From contig NZ_SACL01000010.1 in assembly GCF_004005855.1 (NCBI RefSeq), positions 115,984 through 179,983 of the forward strand: DNA of 64,000 nucleotides. The letters are read 5' to 3'. Positions 26,335 through 35,094 of the stretch are shown here, piece by piece (the first letter of the stretch is position 1; every line of letters begins with the position of its first letter). The DNA comes from Rhodovarius crocodyli. GTDB lineage: Bacteria; Pseudomonadota; Alphaproteobacteria; Acetobacterales; Acetobacteraceae. Under the pieces are notes generated by a model that was not told where the DNA came from, searched no databases, and saw only the letters and a list, made by a program, of their open reading frames with translations. Position numbers and translations under genes: made by a program.

Positions 26335-27915
26335 TCAGGATTCACGCGTGATGTTGAGGGGAATGCTGAGGCCGCGGCGGCCGATCTTCAGCCCGCGCCG
26401 GTAGCCGCTGGCGCCGTAGAACTGGCCCAACGGCCAGTAGGGGACCTCCTCGAAGAAGGTGGCCTGGATGCGCCGGCCGATGGCCTGCCGGGCCGCCAGG
26501 TCCGGCGCGTCGAACCATTCGTCGCGCAGTGCCTCCATCCGTTCGGAGTTGGGCCAGCCGAACCAGGCGTCGCGGCCGTTGCCGCGCAGCAGCGGGTGGC
26601 CGCCGGGGTTGGCGAGGTCCTCGCCGCCGAACAGCACGATCACGGCATTCCAGCCGCCGCGCTCCGGCGGGTTCATGTTGCCGCGCCGTTGCAGCATGCT
26701 GCCCCAGTCCGAGGTCGCGTTCTCCGCGTCGAGGCCGATCTTCCGGAACAGGTCGGTGGCCACCAGCGTCAGCGCCGAGTTGTTCACCTGGTCGGCCGCA
26801 TGCAGCATCACCGCGCGCGCCCCCGCCCGGCCCGTGGCGGCCAGCGCCGCGCGCGCGCGCTCCAGGCTGCGTGGGGAGGTCAGGGCGGCGAGGCCCTCAT
26901 CGGAGGCAAGCGGGCTGCCGACCGGAAAGGGGCCGACGCCGTCGCGCCAGCGGCCGCGGTCGTCGCCCAGGATGGATTGCATGAACTCCGCCTGGCTCAA
27001 CGCCGGCAGCACGGCGCGCCGAACGGCGGGGTCGTCGAAGGGCGGATGCAGGTGGTTCGGCCGCAGCATGGCGACCGTGCCGTTGGTCGCGATCCGGTCC
27101 ACCACCACGTCGCGCTGCCGCGACAGCCGGGCCTGGAGGTCGGGCGCGATGCTCTCGTAGAAATCCACCTCCCCGGCCTGGAGTGCCGCGGCGGCGGTCG
27201 AGGGGTCGGTGATGATGTGCCATTCCACCCGCTCGAACCCGGCCAGCTTCGGCCCGGCCGTGACCGAGGGCGTGCCCGCCGGCGTCGGCGAATAGCCTTC
27301 GAAGCGGCGATAGACCAGCAGCGCGCCGGAACGCCGCTCCTCCGCCACGAAGCGATACGGGCCGGAGCCGACGATCTCGGTGATCGGCGCCGTCGGCGGC
27401 GTGTCGGCGAAGCGTTCCGGCATGATGAAGGCCGGATAGGAGGAGGATTTGGCCAGCGCATCGAGCAAGGCCCCGAAGCGGCGCTTCAGGCGGATCTCGA
27501 AGCGCCGGTCGTCCAGCACGCGGATGGCGTCCAGCCGCGCGGCCAGGGTCTGCCCATGGGTGTCGCGCGGCAGCCAGCGCCGGATCGAGGCTACCGCGTC
27601 GCTGGCGCGGATCTTCTCGCCGTCATGGAAGGTCGGCCCGTCGCGCAGCGTGAAGGTCCAGCGCAGCCCGTCGTCCTCCACCACATGGCCGGCGGCGAGC
27701 TGGGGCTGCGGCCGCCCCTCGATGTCGATGCCGTACAGCGTGTCGAACACCAGATGCGCGTGGTTGCGCACGGCGTAGGAGGTGGTGCTGAGCGGATCGA
27801 TGCTGGTGACATCGGCCTGCGGGATGAAGCGCAGCGTATGCGCACGTGCCCCCTGGGCCAGGGCGGGTGCTGCGGCAAGGCCGGAAGTGCCGGCGATCAG
27901 GGCGCGGCGTCTCAT
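26335..27915 (-). CDS. ABC transporter substrate-binding protein, family 5
   Basis: A 526-residue periplasmic binding protein with signal peptide (RRRALIAGTSGLAAAPALAQG) and family 5 segments HLVFDTLYGID, FTLRDGPTFHDGEKIRASDAVASIRRW and EIVGSGPYRF. It is clearly a paralogue of the 31185-32765 protein across the divergent promoter; both begin with a RF(I/V)PQADV strand and a RNH(A/G) motif and have equal length. No permease or ATPase is in its operon, so it must share a transporter coded elsewhere or act as an orphan receptor. Position between an OsmC protein and a dioxygenase suggests it feeds their pathway. Confidence 0.9.
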   Translation of the reverse strand: MRRRALIAGTSGLAAAPALAQGARAHTLRFIPQADVTSIDPLSTTSYAVRNHAHLVFDTLYGIDIEGRPQPQLAAGHVVEDDGLRWTFTLRDGPTFHDGEKIRASDAVASIRRWLPRDTHGQTLAARLDAIRVLDDRRFEIRLKRRFGALLDALAKSSSYPAFIMPERFADTPPTAPITEIVGSGPYRFVAEERRSGALLVYRRFEGYSPTPAGTPSVTAGPKLAGFERVEWHIITDPSTAAAALQAGEVDFYESIAPDLQARLSRQRDVVVDRIATNGTVAMLRPNHLHPPFDDPAVRRAVLPALSQAEFMQSILGDDRGRWRDGVGPFPVGSPLASDEGLAALTSPRSLERARAALAATGRAGARAVMLHAADQVNNSALTLVATDLFRKIGLDAENATSDWGSMLQRRGNMNPPERGGWNAVIVLFGGEDLANPGGHPLLRGNGRDAWFGWPNSERMEALRDEWFDAPDLAARQAIGRRIQATFFEEVPYWPLGQFYGASGYRRGLKIGRRGLSIPLNITRES

Positions 27916-27942
27916 GGCTGTCTGTCCTGGTGATCGGCGCTG

Positions 27943-28464
27943 TCAGGCGTTGCTGACACGCCCGGCGATGGTCTGTGGGTTGCGCAGCAGGTTCAGGATG
28001 GGACAGACCTTCTCGACGGCCGCCCGCACCTCGGCGATGGCCGCCTCCGGCGCGTCCGTCTCGATATGCACGGTGTAGTCGAGGCCGTGCGGCTCGCGCG
28101 GCACCGCCTCATGCCACGGCGAGCCGGCCCGGGGGTCGAGGATGCCATGCACCTCCACGGAGAGCGCCTTCAGCGGCAGGCCATGCGCCGCCGCCTGGAT
28201 CAGCCAAGTATGCGTCAGGCAGCTGCCCAGGGCGGAGAGCGCGATCTCCGGCGAGGAAGGGCCGAGATCGTAGCCCGCGAAATCGGGCGGGCTGTCGCTG
28301 ACGATCTGGAAGCCGCGCACACGGGCGCGGCGGATGCCGCTGCGCCCCTCGGCGGTGACGGTGACGTCGATGGAGACAGGCTTGTATCCTGGCTCGGCCG
28401 CGCGGGCCTTCACGCCTTCCAGGGCCTCGCGTTTCTGCGCCAGGTAGTCGATCAGGGTGCTCAC
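27943..28464 (-). CDS. OsmC family protein
   Basis: A 173-residue OsmC/Ohr-type protein with the two redox cysteines Cys82 (GSCLTHT) and Cys154 (EKVCPIL), the pair used to reduce organic hydroperoxides or bind reactive sulfur species. GTG 28464 overlaps the aminotransferase stop as GTGA, which settles the start. The position inside an amine/sulfur catabolic operon suggests detoxification of a peroxide or a thiol-reactive intermediate; that role is inference. Confidence 0.9.
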   Translation of the reverse strand: MSTLIDYLAQKREALEGVKARAAEPGYKPVSIDVTVTAEGRSGIRRARVRGFQIVSDSPPDFAGYDLGPSSPEIALSALGSCLTHTWLIQAAAHGLPLKALSVEVHGILDPRAGSPWHEAVPREPHGLDYTVHIETDAPEAAIAEVRAAVEKVCPILNLLRNPQTIAGRVSNA

Positions 28465-29864
28465 GGCTGTGTCCTCGCGGGGTGGTGGCCTTGCTCCTCC
28501 AGCCACGCCTGCACGTCGTCGAGCGCGCCGCGCAGGGCGCCCAGCAACTCCTCGATCTCGGCGGGCCGGATGATCAGCGGCGGGCAGGCGGCGATGGCGT
28601 CGCCCTTGAGGCCGCGCAGGATGACGCCGCGCTTCAGCGCCGCCGCCTGCACCCGCGCCCCCACGCCCAGCGCCGGGTCGAAATGCCGCTTCGCCGCCTT
28701 GTCGGCCACTATCTCCACCGCCCCGATCAGCCCCACGCCGCGGGCGTTGCCCACCAGCGGGTGGTCCAGCAAGGCGCGCAACCCGTCCTGCAACAGGGGC
28801 GAGACCTGGGCGATATGGCCGATGATGTCGCGTTCCTCGTACAGCCGCAGCGTCTCCAGCGCGACGGCGGCGCAGACCGGGTGCGCGGCATAGGTCACGC
28901 CGTGGGCGAAGGGGCCATGGGTCGCGCTGCCGGCCAGCAGCGCCTGGTTGATCTTCTCCGACACCAGCAGCGCCGAGATCGGCAGGAAGGAGGCCGAGAG
29001 CGCCTTGGCCGTGCTCAGCAGGTCGGGCCGCAGGCCGAAGCGTTCCGAGGCGAACAGCGTGCCGGTGCGGCCGAAGCCGGTGATCACCTCATCGACGATG
29101 AACAGGATCTCGTGCCGGCGCAGTACTTCCTGGATCGCGGCGAAATAGCCGTCGGGCGGAACGAAGACGCCGCCGCCGCCCGTGACCGGCTCCGCGATGA
29201 AGGCGGCGATGGTGTCCGCGCCTTCGGCTGCGATCAGCTCCTCCAGCTCCCGCGCACGCCGGGCGACGAAATCGGCCTCGTTCTCGCCCGGCAGCGCATC
29301 GTGCCAGTGGCTGGCGCTGCCGGTGCGCAGAAAGCCTGGCAGCGGCAGGCCGAAGCCGTTGTGGTTGGCGACCTGCCCGGTGGCGCTGGCCGCGGCGATG
29401 GTCACGCCGTGATAGGCGCGTTCCCGCCCGATGATCTTGCGCTTCTGCGGTTTGCCGATCAGGTGGTGGTAGTGCCAGGCCAGCTTGATCGCCGCGTCGT
29501 TCGCCTCGGACCCTGAATTGCTGAACAGCACGCGCGACAGCCCCGCCGGCGCCAGGGAGAGCAGTTTCTCGGCCAGTTCGATCGCGGGTTCGTGCGAGCG
29601 GCCGTTGAAGATGTGATAGAAGGGCAGCGCCTGGAGCTGTTTCGTCGCGGCCTCCACCAGCCGGGGCTCGTCGAAGCCCAGCGAGGCCGACCACAACCCG
29701 GCCATGCCCTCCAGATACCAGCGCCCTTCCTCATCCTGCACGCGCACGCCCTTGCCGCGCCGGATCACCAGCGGCCCTGTCTCCGCATGCTGGGCGAGGT
29801 TGGTGTAGGGATGCAGGACGCTGGCCTGGTCGCGCGCGGCCCAGGAGTTGAGCGGGTGGTTCAT
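28461..29864 (-). CDS. Class III PLP-dependent aminotransferase (omega-amino acid/putrescine-pyruvate type)
   Basis: A 467-residue fold-type I transaminase. The cofactor-binding residues are in place: SGSEANDAAIK (118-127), YHG (151-153), the aspartate Asp258 in IVDEVITGFGRTG, and Schiff-base Lys287 in LLSTAKALSASF. It belongs with beta-alanine/omega-amino acid and putrescine-pyruvate aminotransferases. Lying directly after an acetylpolyamine amidohydrolase gene (ATGA overlap), it could transaminate the freed diamine to an aminoaldehyde. Alternative substrates include taurine or beta-amino acids, fitting the sulfur context of the region. Confidence 0.92.
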   Translation of the reverse strand: MNHPLNSWAARDQASVLHPYTNLAQHAETGPLVIRRGKGVRVQDEEGRWYLEGMAGLWSASLGFDEPRLVEAATKQLQALPFYHIFNGRSHEPAIELAEKLLSLAPAGLSRVLFSNSGSEANDAAIKLAWHYHHLIGKPQKRKIIGRERAYHGVTIAAASATGQVANHNGFGLPLPGFLRTGSASHWHDALPGENEADFVARRARELEELIAAEGADTIAAFIAEPVTGGGGVFVPPDGYFAAIQEVLRRHEILFIVDEVITGFGRTGTLFASERFGLRPDLLSTAKALSASFLPISALLVSEKINQALLAGSATHGPFAHGVTYAAHPVCAAVALETLRLYEERDIIGHIAQVSPLLQDGLRALLDHPLVGNARGVGLIGAVEIVADKAAKRHFDPALGVGARVQAAALKRGVILRGLKGDAIAACPPLIIRPAEIEELLGALRGALDDVQAWLEEQGHHPARTQP

Positions 29865-30943
29865 GGCGTGGCCTCCAGGGGCTGGGTCTGCGTGGCACGG
29901 GCACCGAAGAATCCGTCCAGGAAGGCCGCGAGATTGGCCTCCAGGGTCTCGATCAGATATCCGCCTTCCTGGATCAGCACGGTCGGCAGGCCGAGGGCGG
30001 CGATGCGCTGGCCGGCGCCGCGGAAACCATCGGCTGTGACGGCCAGGTTGGCGGTCGGGTCGCCGCGCTGCGCATCGAAGCCGAGCGAGACGACCAGCGT
30101 GTCGATGCCGACATAGGCATCGAGCCCGCGCTCGACGGCATCCAGCCAGAGGCTGTCCGTGGCGCCCGCCGGCAGCGGGATGTTCAGGTTGAGCGCCGTG
30201 CCATGCCCCGCGCCCACCTCGTCGGCGTAGCCGGCATAGAAGGGGTAGAGCCCGGCCGGGTCGCTGTGCACCGAGACGAAATGGACGTCCTCCCGCTCAT
30301 AGAAGATCGCCTGTGTGCCGTTGCCGTGATGCACGTCGATATCGAGGATGCCGACCCGCGCGACGCCGCCCTGGCGCAGGCGCTCCGCCGCGATGGCCGC
30401 GTTGTTCAGGAAACAGAAGCCGCCCGCGAGATCCGCATGGGCGTGATGGCCGGGCGGGCGGGTCAGCGCATAGGCCTGCGGGTCGCCGCCGAGTACGGCA
30501 TCGGCGGCGTCGATCGCGGCATGGGCGGAGGAGAGGGCCGCCGACCAGCTATGCTCCAGCACCGGGGCGCCATGACCCGAGAGATACCAGCCCGCCAGCC
30601 CGGCGATGTTGGTGGGCCTGCGGTGCAGCGGGCGCACTGCGAAGGCGTTCGGGCGTACCGCCAGGTCGTATTCCCGCCCGGGCTGGGCGCGCCATTCCTC
30701 GTAGGCACGCTCAAGGAAGGCGAGGTATCCCGCGTCATGCACGGCGGCGATGGGGGCGGTTCCGTGGTCGCGCGGTGCCTCGGCCGCCAGCCCCTTCGCC
30801 CGCAGGGCGCGCAGCAGCGCCTCCACCCGTCCGGGCCGCTCGAAATAGGGCCGCGCCGCCATGCCGCTGCCGACAATGCGGTCGGGGTCGTGCCGGGCAT
30901 GGCCGGGCGGCAGGAAGACGCGCATGGGGGCTGCGCTGGGCAT
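29861..30943 (-). CDS. Acetylpolyamine amidohydrolase (histone deacetylase-like family)
   Basis: A 360-residue zinc amidohydrolase. Catalytic residues match characterised acetylpolyamine amidohydrolases in order and spacing: His166-His167 (RPPGHHA), zinc ligands Asp203 and His205 (DIDVHHGNGT) and Asp290 (SLGFDAQRGDP), and the transition-state tyrosine Tyr329 (EGGYLIETL). The N-terminal region (HGTAPIAAVHDAGYLAFLERAYEEW) also matches that branch rather than AcuC-type enzymes. It would remove acetyl groups from acetylputrescine or related amides. ATG 30943 has GGAG nine bases upstream. First gene of the minus-strand operon 30943-25305, divergent from a second transport operon. Confidence 0.88.
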   Translation of the reverse strand: MPSAAPMRVFLPPGHARHDPDRIVGSGMAARPYFERPGRVEALLRALRAKGLAAEAPRDHGTAPIAAVHDAGYLAFLERAYEEWRAQPGREYDLAVRPNAFAVRPLHRRPTNIAGLAGWYLSGHGAPVLEHSWSAALSSAHAAIDAADAVLGGDPQAYALTRPPGHHAHADLAGGFCFLNNAAIAAERLRQGGVARVGILDIDVHHGNGTQAIFYEREDVHFVSVHSDPAGLYPFYAGYADEVGAGHGTALNLNIPLPAGATDSLWLDAVERGLDAYVGIDTLVVSLGFDAQRGDPTANLAVTADGFRGAGQRIAALGLPTVLIQEGGYLIETLEANLAAFLDGFFGARATQTQPLEATP

Positions 30944-31002
30944 GGCGATGGTCTCCGTGTGCGGCCCAGCATTTACGCACTGAAATTTCGCGCAAACAAG
31001 AT

Positions 31003-31047
31003 TTGCACTTAATTTTTTCGCTGATAATGTAATTCACATGAGTGAAT
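31003..31047 (+). promoter_or_regulatory. Promoter with operator palindrome ATTCAC-ATGA-GTGAAT
   Basis: TTGCAC (31003-31008) and TAATGT (31025-31030) are spaced 16 bases, a good sigma70-type pair for the plus-strand operon at 31185. Directly after the -10 lies a perfect inverted repeat, 6-bp arms ATTCAC/GTGAAT with a 4-base spacer (31032-31047), where a bound repressor would block initiation. A CACTGAAAT motif (30978-30986) lies just upstream. The whole 241-base divergent space (30944-31184) has no gene. Confidence 0.55.
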
Positions 31048-31184
31048 GCCGGAATCAACTCGACCCGACCATGGCCCGATGTCGGGTAGCGGCCAGCAGC
31101 GCCCGCTGAAACTCCCCGCATTCCCCTGACTTTCTGGCGCCCGTGGCCGCAGTCGGCCCTGGGCGCCCCGCACGAGACCAGACC

Positions 31185-32765
31185 ATGACAACCCGACGTT
31201 CCCTACTCGCCGCCGCCGGCGCCGTGGCGGCCCCCTCGCTCTCCCAGGCGCAGAACAGCCGCGTGCTGCGCTTCGTTCCCCAGGCCGATGTCGGCGTGCT
31301 CGACCCGATCTGGACCGGCGCCTATGTCAGCCGGAACCATGGCGGGCTGATTTTCGACACGCTCTACGCACTCGACAGCCGCTTCCAGATCCAGCCACAG
31401 ATGGCGGAGGGCCACAGCATCGAGAATGACGGCCGCCAGTGGTCCATCCGCCTGCGCGAGGGGCTGCGCTGGCAGGATGGCGAGGCGGTGCTGGCACGCG
31501 ACGCGGTGGCCAGCATCCGGCGCTGGGCCGCGCGTGACTCCTTCGGTGACTCGCTGATCGCCGCGACCGACGAGCTGTCCGCCCCTGACGACCGCACCAT
31601 CCGTTTCCGGCTGAAGCGGCCCTTCCCGCTGCTCAGCTACGCGCTGGGCAAGCCGGGCTCGCCCCAGGCCTTCATCATGCCCGAGCGCATCGCCAGCACC
31701 GACCCATACCGGCAGATCACGGAACTGGTGGGCTCCGGCCCCTTCCGTTTCAACGCGGCGGAGCGGGTGCCCGGCGCGCGGCTGGTCTATGAGCGCAATC
31801 AGCATTACCGCCCGCGCGAAAACGGCACCCCCGATTTCCTCGCCGGCCCCAAGATCGTGCATGTGGACCGGGTGGAGTGGCAGGTGTTGCCCGATGCCTC
31901 CACCGCGGCGGCCGCCCTGCAGCGCGGCGAGGTGGATTGGTGGGAGGCCCCCGGCTTCGACCTGCTGCCGCTGCTGGAGCGCAACCGCCATATCCGCGTC
32001 TCGGTGCTGGACCCCACGGGCTCCATCCTGGTGCTGCGCTTCAACCAGGCACAGGCGCCCTTCAACAACCCGGCCATCCGCCGCGCGGTGCTGCCGGCGC
32101 TGAGCCAGGCGGACTATGTGCTCGCGGCCTCCGGCGAGAATCCCGATTACTGGCGCACCGGTGTCGGCGTCTTCCCGCCCGGCACGCCGCTGGCCAGCGA
32201 CGCCGGGCTGGAGGCGCTGACCGCGCCACGCGACCTGGACCAGGCGAAGCGCGCCCTGGAACAGGCAGGCTACCGCGGTGAGCGGGTGGTGGTGCTGGTG
32301 CCCACGGACCTGCCGGTACTGAAGGCCGAGGGCGAGGTGGGCGCCGACCTGTTCCGCCGCATCGGCTTCAACGTGGACTTCCAGGCCCAGGACTGGGGCA
32401 CGACCCAGCAGCGCCTGGCCAAGCGCGACCCCGTGGACCAGGGCGGCTGGAGCTATTTCCACACGACCTGGGCAGGGGCGGATCAGCTCAACCCGGGCCT
32501 TCATCAATATCTGCGCGGCAACGGCGCCACCGGCCGCACCGGCTGGCCTGAATCGCCGCGCATCGAGGAGCTGCGCAGCGCATGGCTGGAAGCCCCGGAC
32601 GAGGCCGCGCAGCAGCGCCTGGGCGCCGAGCTGCAACGCCAGGCGCTGCATGACCTTCCCTACATCCCGCTCGGCCAGGTGCTGCCGCGCACCGCCCATC
32701 GCCGCAATGTCACCGACATCCTTGCCGGCGGCTACCCGGTCTTCTGGAATCTCAAGAAGGCCTGA
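31185..32765 (+). CDS. ABC transporter substrate-binding protein, family 5
   Basis: A 526-residue periplasmic binding protein, paralogue of 26335-27915. It has a signal peptide (TTRRSLLAAAGAVAAPSLSQAQ), then RFVPQADVGVLDP, LIFDTLYALDSRF, WQDGEAVLARDAVASIRRW and ELVGSGPFRF. ATG 31185 starts the signal peptide correctly. No permease or ATPase follows; instead a Bug receptor and an LLM monooxygenase do. The promoter at 31003-31047 should control it. Having two such paralogues on either side of one promoter suggests a local duplication followed by specialisation. Confidence 0.9.
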   Translation: MTTRRSLLAAAGAVAAPSLSQAQNSRVLRFVPQADVGVLDPIWTGAYVSRNHGGLIFDTLYALDSRFQIQPQMAEGHSIENDGRQWSIRLREGLRWQDGEAVLARDAVASIRRWAARDSFGDSLIAATDELSAPDDRTIRFRLKRPFPLLSYALGKPGSPQAFIMPERIASTDPYRQITELVGSGPFRFNAAERVPGARLVYERNQHYRPRENGTPDFLAGPKIVHVDRVEWQVLPDASTAAAALQRGEVDWWEAPGFDLLPLLERNRHIRVSVLDPTGSILVLRFNQAQAPFNNPAIRRAVLPALSQADYVLAASGENPDYWRTGVGVFPPGTPLASDAGLEALTAPRDLDQAKRALEQAGYRGERVVVLVPTDLPVLKAEGEVGADLFRRIGFNVDFQAQDWGTTQQRLAKRDPVDQGGWSYFHTTWAGADQLNPGLHQYLRGNGATGRTGWPESPRIEELRSAWLEAPDEAAQQRLGAELQRQALHDLPYIPLGQVLPRTAHRRNVTDILAGGYPVFWNLKKA

Positions 32766-32797
32766 ACCCGACTTACCCCCTCAGGACAATCCCGCTG

Positions 32798-33766
32798 ATG
32801 CTCAGATATGTTCTCGCGCTGGCCCTGGCCGCGCAGACCTTCGTTCACCCCGCGCGCGCCGAATACCCCGACCGCCCCATCCGCATCATCGTGCCCTGGG
32901 CGGCGGGCGGCAATGTGGACATCATCGGGCGCGGCGTGGCGCAGGCCCTAGCTGAGCAGCTCGGCCAGCCCGTCTATGTCGAGAACCAGGCCGGGGCCTC
33001 CGGCACGGTGGGCGCGGGCAATGTCGCGCGCTCGGCGCCCGACGGGCACACGCTGCTGTTCAACTCCGTGGTGCAGACTTTCATCGACGCGCTGCTGCCC
33101 AGCGTGCCCTACCGGCCGGAGCAGGACTTCGCGCCGGTGGGCCAGGTCAGTGCCGTGCCTTTCCTGCTGGTCGCCAATCCCCGGACGCCGTTCGAGGACG
33201 TGCCGGGCTTCGTGCGATGGGCGCGGGAGCAGCGGCAAGGCGTGTCCTACGGTTCGGCCGGGGTGGGGTCGACCAACCATCTGGCGGCGGCGCTGTTCGC
33301 CTCGCTGTCGGGGCTGGATCTGCAGCACGTGCCGTATCGCGGTTCGTCGCTCGCGGTGCTGGATGTCAGCAGCGGGCAGATCCCCATCCTGTTCGATGCC
33401 ACCACCGGCGTCAGCGCCGGTATTCGCGGGGGGCTGCTGAAGCCCATCGCCATGACCTCAGCCCGGCGCTCCTCCTTCTATCCCGACCTGCCGACCTTCG
33501 CGGAATCCGGCTATCCGGACATGGTGTTCTCCACCTGGCATGGCCTGTTCGCGCCCTCGGGCGTGCCGGCACCCGTGCTGCAACGGCTGAGCGACGCGCT
33601 GCGGCAAGTGACGCAGGCCCCCGAATTCCGCCGCCGCCTGGAAGATGCCGGCGCCGAGGTGGTGTTCAGCCGCCCCGCCGAGTTCCTGGCCTTCAGCCAG
33701 GCCGAGCGCGCGCGCTGGACGGGCATCATCCGCGCTTCCGGTGCGACGGCCTCGGGCAACAACTGA
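32798..33766 (+). CDS. Bug/TctC family substrate-binding protein
   Basis: A 322-residue periplasmic receptor with a short signal peptide (LRYVLALALAAQTFVHPARA), the loop RIIVPWAAGGNVD, VYVENQAGASGTVGAG and SAPDGHTLLFNS. All standard Bug loops are intact, including the double glycine lost in the 7115-8122 protein. No TctAB genes accompany it. It lies between a family 5 binding protein and an LLM monooxygenase in one plus-strand operon, and the next gene follows after only 2 bases. Confidence 0.9.
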   Translation: MLRYVLALALAAQTFVHPARAEYPDRPIRIIVPWAAGGNVDIIGRGVAQALAEQLGQPVYVENQAGASGTVGAGNVARSAPDGHTLLFNSVVQTFIDALLPSVPYRPEQDFAPVGQVSAVPFLLVANPRTPFEDVPGFVRWAREQRQGVSYGSAGVGSTNHLAAALFASLSGLDLQHVPYRGSSLAVLDVSSGQIPILFDATTGVSAGIRGGLLKPIAMTSARRSSFYPDLPTFAESGYPDMVFSTWHGLFAPSGVPAPVLQRLSDALRQVTQAPEFRRRLEDAGAEVVFSRPAEFLAFSQAERARWTGIIRASGATASGNN

Positions 33767-33768
33767 TC

Positions 33769-35073
33769 ATGCCCCGCCAGATGAAACTTGGCCTGTTCGT
33801 GCTGCCGAGCGGGCAGCACATCGCCGGCTGGCGGCTGCCGGAGGCACAGGCGGACATGCATGTCGATTTCGCCTCCTACCGCACGCTCGCCCGGCGCGCG
33901 GAGGAAGCCCGCTTCGACATGCTGTTCGTGGCCGACAATGACGGCGTGCAGGCCGGCGCCTGGAGCCGGGAGGCGCTGTCGCGCACCGCCAACCGCTTCG
34001 CGGCGCAGTTCGAGCCGCTGACCCTGCTCTCGGCGATCGCGGCCTGTACGACCCATCTCGGCGTGGTGGGCACGGCCTCCACCACCTATTTCGATCCCTA
34101 TCGGCTGGCCCGGCAATTCGCCTCGCTCGACCTGCTCAGCGGCGGGCGGGCCGCCTGGAACATCGTGACCAGCCACGACGCGAGCGCCGCGGCCAATTTC
34201 GGCATCGCACCGTTGGAGCACGCCGCGCGCTATGAGCGCGCGGAGGAATTCGTCGGGCTGGTGGAGAAGCTGTGGCGGAGCTGGGAGCCGGATGCCTTCC
34301 CGCGCGACAAGGCGGGCGGCGTGTTTTTCGACCCCGCCAGGCTGCATGCGCAGCATCATGAGGGGCGGCATTTCCGGGTCTCGGGCCCGTTGAACGTGGC
34401 GCCCTCCGCCCAGGGCCATCCGGTGCTGGTGCAGGCCGGCTCCTCCGGCCCCGGGCGCGATCTGGCGGCCCGCAAGGCGGAGGTGGTGTTCACCGCCCAG
34501 ACCAATCTGCGGGACGCCCAGGCCTTCTATGCCGACATCAGGCGCCGCGCCGCCGATTTCGGCCGCGCGCCCGATGCGCTGAAGATCATGCCGGGCGTGA
34601 GTTGCATCGCCGCCGCGACGGAGGCCGAGGCGCGGGACCGTTTCGAGGCCATGCAGTCGCTGATCGACCCTGCCGTGGGGCTGGCGCATCTGCAGACCCT
34701 GCTGGGCGTCAGCCTGGAAGGCCATGCCCTGGACGAGCCGGTGCGGGAACTGCCCGCGAGCAACGCCATGCAGAGCCGCCATGCGCTGTTCCTCGGCATG
34801 GCGCGGGAAGAAGGGCTGACGCTGCGCCAGCTTTACCAGCGTGCCGCCGGGGCCAAGGGCCATCTGCTGCTGGTCGGCACCGGCGCGCAGATCGCCGGAA
34901 CCCTGGCCCGGTGGTTCGAGGAGGGAGCAGCCGACGGCTTCAACGTCATGCCGCCCTACCTGCCGGGCGGCTTCGACGATTTCGTCACCCATGTGCTGCC
35001 GGAGCTGCGTTCGCGCGGCCTGGTGCGCGAGGCCTATGCCGGCACCACGCTGCGGGAGAATCTGGCCCAGTAG
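33769..35073 (+). CDS. LLM-class FMN-dependent monooxygenase, NtaA/DszA type
   Basis: A 434-residue luciferase-like monooxygenase: MKLGLFVLPSGQHIAGWRLP start, LSGGRAAWNIVTSHDASAAANFG, HPVLVQAGSSGPGRDLAARKAE, the VGTGAQIAGTLARWF segment and AGTTLRENL at the end. ATG 33769 begins the conserved N-terminus two bases after the Bug gene stop, and the long open frame before it has no similarity. Probable C-S or C-N bond cleaving enzyme supplied by the receptors in front of it. The partner flavin reductase is not nearby. Convergent with the amidase at 35095. Confidence 0.88.
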   Translation: MPRQMKLGLFVLPSGQHIAGWRLPEAQADMHVDFASYRTLARRAEEARFDMLFVADNDGVQAGAWSREALSRTANRFAAQFEPLTLLSAIAACTTHLGVVGTASTTYFDPYRLARQFASLDLLSGGRAAWNIVTSHDASAAANFGIAPLEHAARYERAEEFVGLVEKLWRSWEPDAFPRDKAGGVFFDPARLHAQHHEGRHFRVSGPLNVAPSAQGHPVLVQAGSSGPGRDLAARKAEVVFTAQTNLRDAQAFYADIRRRAADFGRAPDALKIMPGVSCIAAATEAEARDRFEAMQSLIDPAVGLAHLQTLLGVSLEGHALDEPVRELPASNAMQSRHALFLGMAREEGLTLRQLYQRAAGAKGHLLLVGTGAQIAGTLARWFEEGAADGFNVMPPYLPGGFDDFVTHVLPELRSRGLVREAYAGTTLRENLAQ

Positions 35074-35094
35074 CCGGGCTTCGGTAGCCGGAGT

